This document shows positions 30,130 through 32,001 of a stretch of 32,001 bases of DNA, in pieces. Within the stretch, counting starts at the first letter, position 1. Each line of letters starts with the position of its first letter. The stretch comes from a virus, in IMG/VR virus record IMGVR_UViG_3300033571_007831, positions 1-32,001 of that record; one strand, written 5' to 3'. The notes under the pieces are model-generated. The model did no database searches. It was not told the origin of the DNA and saw only the letters and a list, made by a program, of their open reading frames with translations. The position numbers and the translations under genes were made by a program.

Positions 30130-30615
30130 ATGAAATTGTATGAATTATCAACACAATATGCACAACTTGTGGATATGTTAGAGCAAGCGGAAGAGGATAT
30201 GCAAGAAGCGTTAAAGGACACACTGGATAGCATATCAAATTCTATTGAAGTTAAAGCGGATTCAATTGCAAAAATCATTCGTCAGTTAGAAGCTGAAAAA
30301 GAAATGATCGACGCAGAATGCAAGCGCCTTGCCGATCGTGGAGCAAAATTGTCCAAGCAGAAAGATCAACTCAAAGCGTACCTGTTTGAAAATATGCAAG
30401 TTGTAGGACAAGACAAAATCAAGACAGCGCTATTCAGTTTTACCATTCGCACAAACGCACCGAGCGTACTTGTAACGAACGATCAGATAATACCAAGTGA
30501 ATTTATTAAGCTAACTCCATCAATTGATAAGAGAGCAATTCTTGAACGTTTGAAGGCGAAAGAGATTGTCGAAGGTTGCGAGATTCAACAAACGAGGTCG
30601 TTAATGATTAAATAG
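30130..30615 (+). CDS. Gp157-family phage protein
   Basis: A 161-residue protein following AAGGTCGTG. The sequence matches the siphovirus Gp157 family: an N-terminal helix (LYELSTQYAQLVDMLEQAEE), a long coiled coil (IRQLEAEKEMIDAECKRLAD), then a small C-terminal domain (AYLFENMQVVGQDKIKTALF, FTIRTNAPSVLVTND, IPSEFI). Gp157 is linked in the literature to replication-region genes and to phage resistance in Streptococcus thermophilus; its molecular function is unclear. Usually found near annealing proteins and SSB, as here. Confidence 0.87.
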   Translation: MKLYELSTQYAQLVDMLEQAEEDMQEALKDTLDSISNSIEVKADSIAKIIRQLEAEKEMIDAECKRLADRGAKLSKQKDQLKAYLFENMQVVGQDKIKTALFSFTIRTNAPSVLVTNDQIIPSEFIKLTPSIDKRAILERLKAKEIVEGCEIQQTRSLMIK

Positions 30616-30629
30616 GAGGATGATGCGGA

Positions 30630-30806
30630 ATGAAATATACAAAATGTGCATCATGTGGTGATAAATTGTATGTTGGTGAAATCGCTTATGAGTATCAGAA
30701 ATATTTATTTTGCACTAAATTTTGTTTGGAACGTTATATAAATGAAAATGCTGAAATTATGAATGTCACATTATCTAATTGTGACATGGAGGAAGATGCG
30801 GAATGA
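30630..30806 (+). CDS. Small Cys-rich, probable zinc-binding protein (58 aa)
   Basis: ATG 30630 follows AGGAGG by 10 bases. The product has CASC near the N-terminus (C6, C9) and CTKFC (C28, C32), a C-x2-C...C-x3-C spacing suited to a treble-clef zinc site, followed by an acidic tail. Such small proteins may bind nucleic acid or protein. The ATGA overlap couples it to the next gene. Confidence 0.75.
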   Translation: MKYTKCASCGDKLYVGEIAYEYQKYLFCTKFCLERYINENAEIMNVTLSNCDMEEDAE

Positions 30807-31126
30807 GCGAAAAAGTAAAACTACCTAAGCAAGTATGCGATGCGTTGAATTATGCAATGACTCTATCGCGAAATTTTGATTTTACAATTGCAGAAATGAC
30901 GCACCATGGAAAATGGGAACTTAAAGAATTAGAAATACTAAACACTCAAAACTCAGATTTAATCATGCGAGCGCTTGTGCTTGGATATGAACCCGAATTG
31001 TCAGCGGAAGAACAGTTAAAAGAAAGATATTTAAGCAATTACTATTCCAATTCTTATAAGAACGGTATGCAAGAGACGTTAAAAGTTTTAAGAATTCAAT
31101 ATGACTGGTTAGGTGATTTGGAATGA
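30803..31126 (+). CDS. Hypothetical protein (107 aa)
   Basis: ATG 30803 overlaps the previous stop. Its initiation region is nearly identical (18 of 19 bases) to that of the preceding zinc-protein gene. The sequence is acidic and helical (LPKQVCDALNYAMTLSRNFD; SAEEQLKERYLSNYYSNSYK; MQETLKVLRIQYDWLGDLE). It resembles uncharacterised early phage proteins of Bacillota. No catalytic motif is visible. Confidence 0.65.
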   Translation: MSEKVKLPKQVCDALNYAMTLSRNFDFTIAEMTHHGKWELKELEILNTQNSDLIMRALVLGYEPELSAEEQLKERYLSNYYSNSYKNGMQETLKVLRIQYDWLGDLE

Positions 31127-31308
31127 ATAAAGAAACTTATGGCTTAATTGAAATGATTCTAAACACTACAATTTCAGTTGCATCCTTTCAAAATAATCAT
31201 GAAGATGCGATGAATGAAATGTATAAAAAAGGTGTCGATCAAACTGTAAAGGCTATCAAGATTTATAAAGATCAACTGTTAAATCATTTAAAAACTAAAT
31301 TCGAGTAG
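31123..31308 (+). CDS. Hypothetical protein (61 aa)
   Basis: ATG 31123 overlaps the previous stop by 4 bases (ATGA) and follows AGGTGAT. The product is helical (YGLIEMILNTTISVASFQNN; GVDQTVKAIKIYKDQLLNHL). The pattern of a GMQETLK / GVDQTVK helix is weakly reminiscent of the upstream 107-residue protein and the downstream one, as if they were divergent relatives. Function unknown. Confidence 0.6.
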   Translation: MNKETYGLIEMILNTTISVASFQNNHEDAMNEMYKKGVDQTVKAIKIYKDQLLNHLKTKFE

Positions 31309-31319
31309 TGGGTGAAAAT

Positions 31320-31589
31320 ATGAATCGAGATTTAAGGCGATCAATGCAACGTAAGTCGCACGATCAGAAGGTTATCAGCTATGATGCAAATAAGATCATA
31401 ACGCATAATAAAGTGAAGCAAGCAATGGACGAAGGAATCATAATGGGATTCTATTGCGCAGTGAAGATGATCGGCGATGTATGCGATCAAGTTAACGGTA
31501 TCGGTGAGAAGCGCAAACAGGAGATGATTCGACTATATAATCAAAAAATGTTAAACTTAAAGGAACGTTTGCACAAAGGGGAAGTTTAA
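31320..31589 (+). CDS. Hypothetical basic protein (89 aa)
   Basis: ATG 31320 follows GGGTGAA at 4-5 bases; GTG 31308 upstream is less likely. The N-terminus is strongly basic (MNRDLRRSMQRKSHDQK) and the rest helical (VKQAMDEGIIMGFYCAVKMI; KRKQEMIRLYNQKMLNLKER). Possibly nucleic-acid binding. Not recognised. Confidence 0.65.
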   Translation: MNRDLRRSMQRKSHDQKVISYDANKIITHNKVKQAMDEGIIMGFYCAVKMIGDVCDQVNGIGEKRKQEMIRLYNQKMLNLKERLHKGEV

Positions 31590-31590
31590 C

Positions 31591-31767
31591 ATGATGCCTA
31601 TTGAAATTTACCAAGAAATTGAGCGTGAATTAAGCCGAACGACTTGGACTAAATTGATCGAGAATCATGAGTTTTTATACAATAATAAAGACTTATTTGA
31701 AGAGAAGCCGAAGTTAATTGAGATCACACCTACGCAACTTGGTGAGTATTTATTTTTTGAAATGTGA
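31591..31767 (+). CDS. Hypothetical acidic protein (58 aa)
   Basis: AAGGGGAAG precedes two ATGs (31591, 31594). The product is acidic (MMPIEIYQEIERELSRTTWT; EEKPKLIEITPTQLGEYLFF) with no recognised motif. It is the last gene of the early operon, followed by a terminator. Confidence 0.7.
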   Translation: MMPIEIYQEIERELSRTTWTKLIENHEFLYNNKDLFEEKPKLIEITPTQLGEYLFFEM

Positions 31768-31810
31768 TATACTATTGAAAAATTAAATATCCGTTCACAC
31801 GACAAATAAG

Positions 31811-31835
31811 CCGATTAGAGATAGTCGGTTTTTTT
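31811..31835 (+). terminator. Terminator at the end of the early operon
   Basis: CCGATT (31811-31816), loop AGAGAT, AGTCGG (31823-31828, one G-U pair), then seven T (31829-31835). It shields the repeat/origin region from read-through. Confidence 0.87.
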
Positions 31836-31855
31836 GTGTTTATTAATCGATAAAA

Positions 31856-32001
31856 AACCCAACGAAACCCAAACGAAACCCAAACGAAACCCAAACAAAA
31901 CCCAACGTAACCCAAACGAAACCCAAAGGTTTTTATTAATAACCCAAACATAACCCAACGAAACCCAAAGGTTTTTATTAATAACCCAAACATAACCCAA
32001 C
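31856..32001. repeat. Helically phased AACCCAA array (right part of origin region)
   Basis: AACCCAA or its AACCCAAA form starts at 31856, 31866, 31877, 31888, 31899, 31909, 31920, 31941, 31952, 31962, 31983 and 31994, so spacings are 10, 11 or 21 bp throughout. The final 57 bases are identical to 1-57, and 42-bp periodicity is set from 31945 on. All boxes face one side of the helix, as expected for cooperative protein binding or intrinsic bending. Confidence 0.85.

Noticed and set aside
31772-32000. Two antisense ORFs with FGFRWVMFGLL-like repeats
   Set aside because: They are translations of the AACCCAA repeat array on the other strand, in two frames, with no ribosome site. Low-complexity repeat protein is an artefact.
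31856-32001. Telomere-like ends (AACCC repeats)
   Set aside because: The repeats resemble telomeric sequence superficially, but no protelomerase, terminal protein or hairpin palindrome is seen. Phased iterons near replication genes explain them better.

Overview
The window looks like an essentially complete, small (about 32 kb) tailed-phage genome of siphovirus type infecting a low-GC Gram-positive host (Bacillota). The reasons are: every convincing gene is on the + strand; ribosome sites are strong GGAGG type with frequent TTG and GTG starts; the head genes are HK97-like; there is a long tape measure; and the lysis genes are an XhlA-like protein, an amidase and a holin. The last 57 bases (31945-32001) repeat bases 1-57, so the molecule is probably circular, circularly permuted or terminally redundant. 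I see no integrase, no recognisable CI-type lysogeny region, and no DNA polymerase or replicative helicase.

Layout. (1) 31850-32001 plus 1-326: a non-coding region of helically phased AACCCAA repeats, three ATAACCTTGGTT iterons at exact 21-bp period, a second iteron family (TGCTGTG), and a promoter overlapped by a palindrome. This is the best origin candidate. (2) 327-4970: replication and nucleotide genes: a small possible DNA-binding protein, a DUF4373-type initiator, a DnaC/DnaI-like loader, an HTH protein, dUTPase, a RusA-like resolvase and small unknowns. (3) 4967-7368: a three-gene cassette of a PP-loop PAPS-reductase-like protein, a ParB-like protein and a TET/JBP-type 2-oxoglutarate/Fe(II) dioxygenase. 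(4) 7375-18237: terminase subunits, a portal-MuF fusion, prohead protease, capsid, a Ser/Thr-rich head protein, two GT-A glycosyltransferases inserted in the head module, connectors, tail tube, and tail chaperones joined by a -1 frameshift. (5) 18231-26511: tape measure, a LamG protein carrying a seven-repeat beta-propeller, a Tal-like baseplate protein, and small fibre or tip proteins. (6) 26501-27686: lysis. (7) 27709-31767: a second early-type operon with promoters, an XRE regulator, a putative annealing protein, SSB, Gp157 and small unknowns.

How it works together: the origin region, initiator and loader would recruit host DnaB and polymerase, with SSB, the annealing protein and RusA handling recombination. 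The most interesting system is the predicted DNA hypermodification set (dioxygenase, two glycosyltransferases, ParB-like and PP-loop proteins). No DNA methyltransferase is visible, so the target base is open (thymine, or a host-methylated cytosine). Functions are read from motifs only; no database search was possible.
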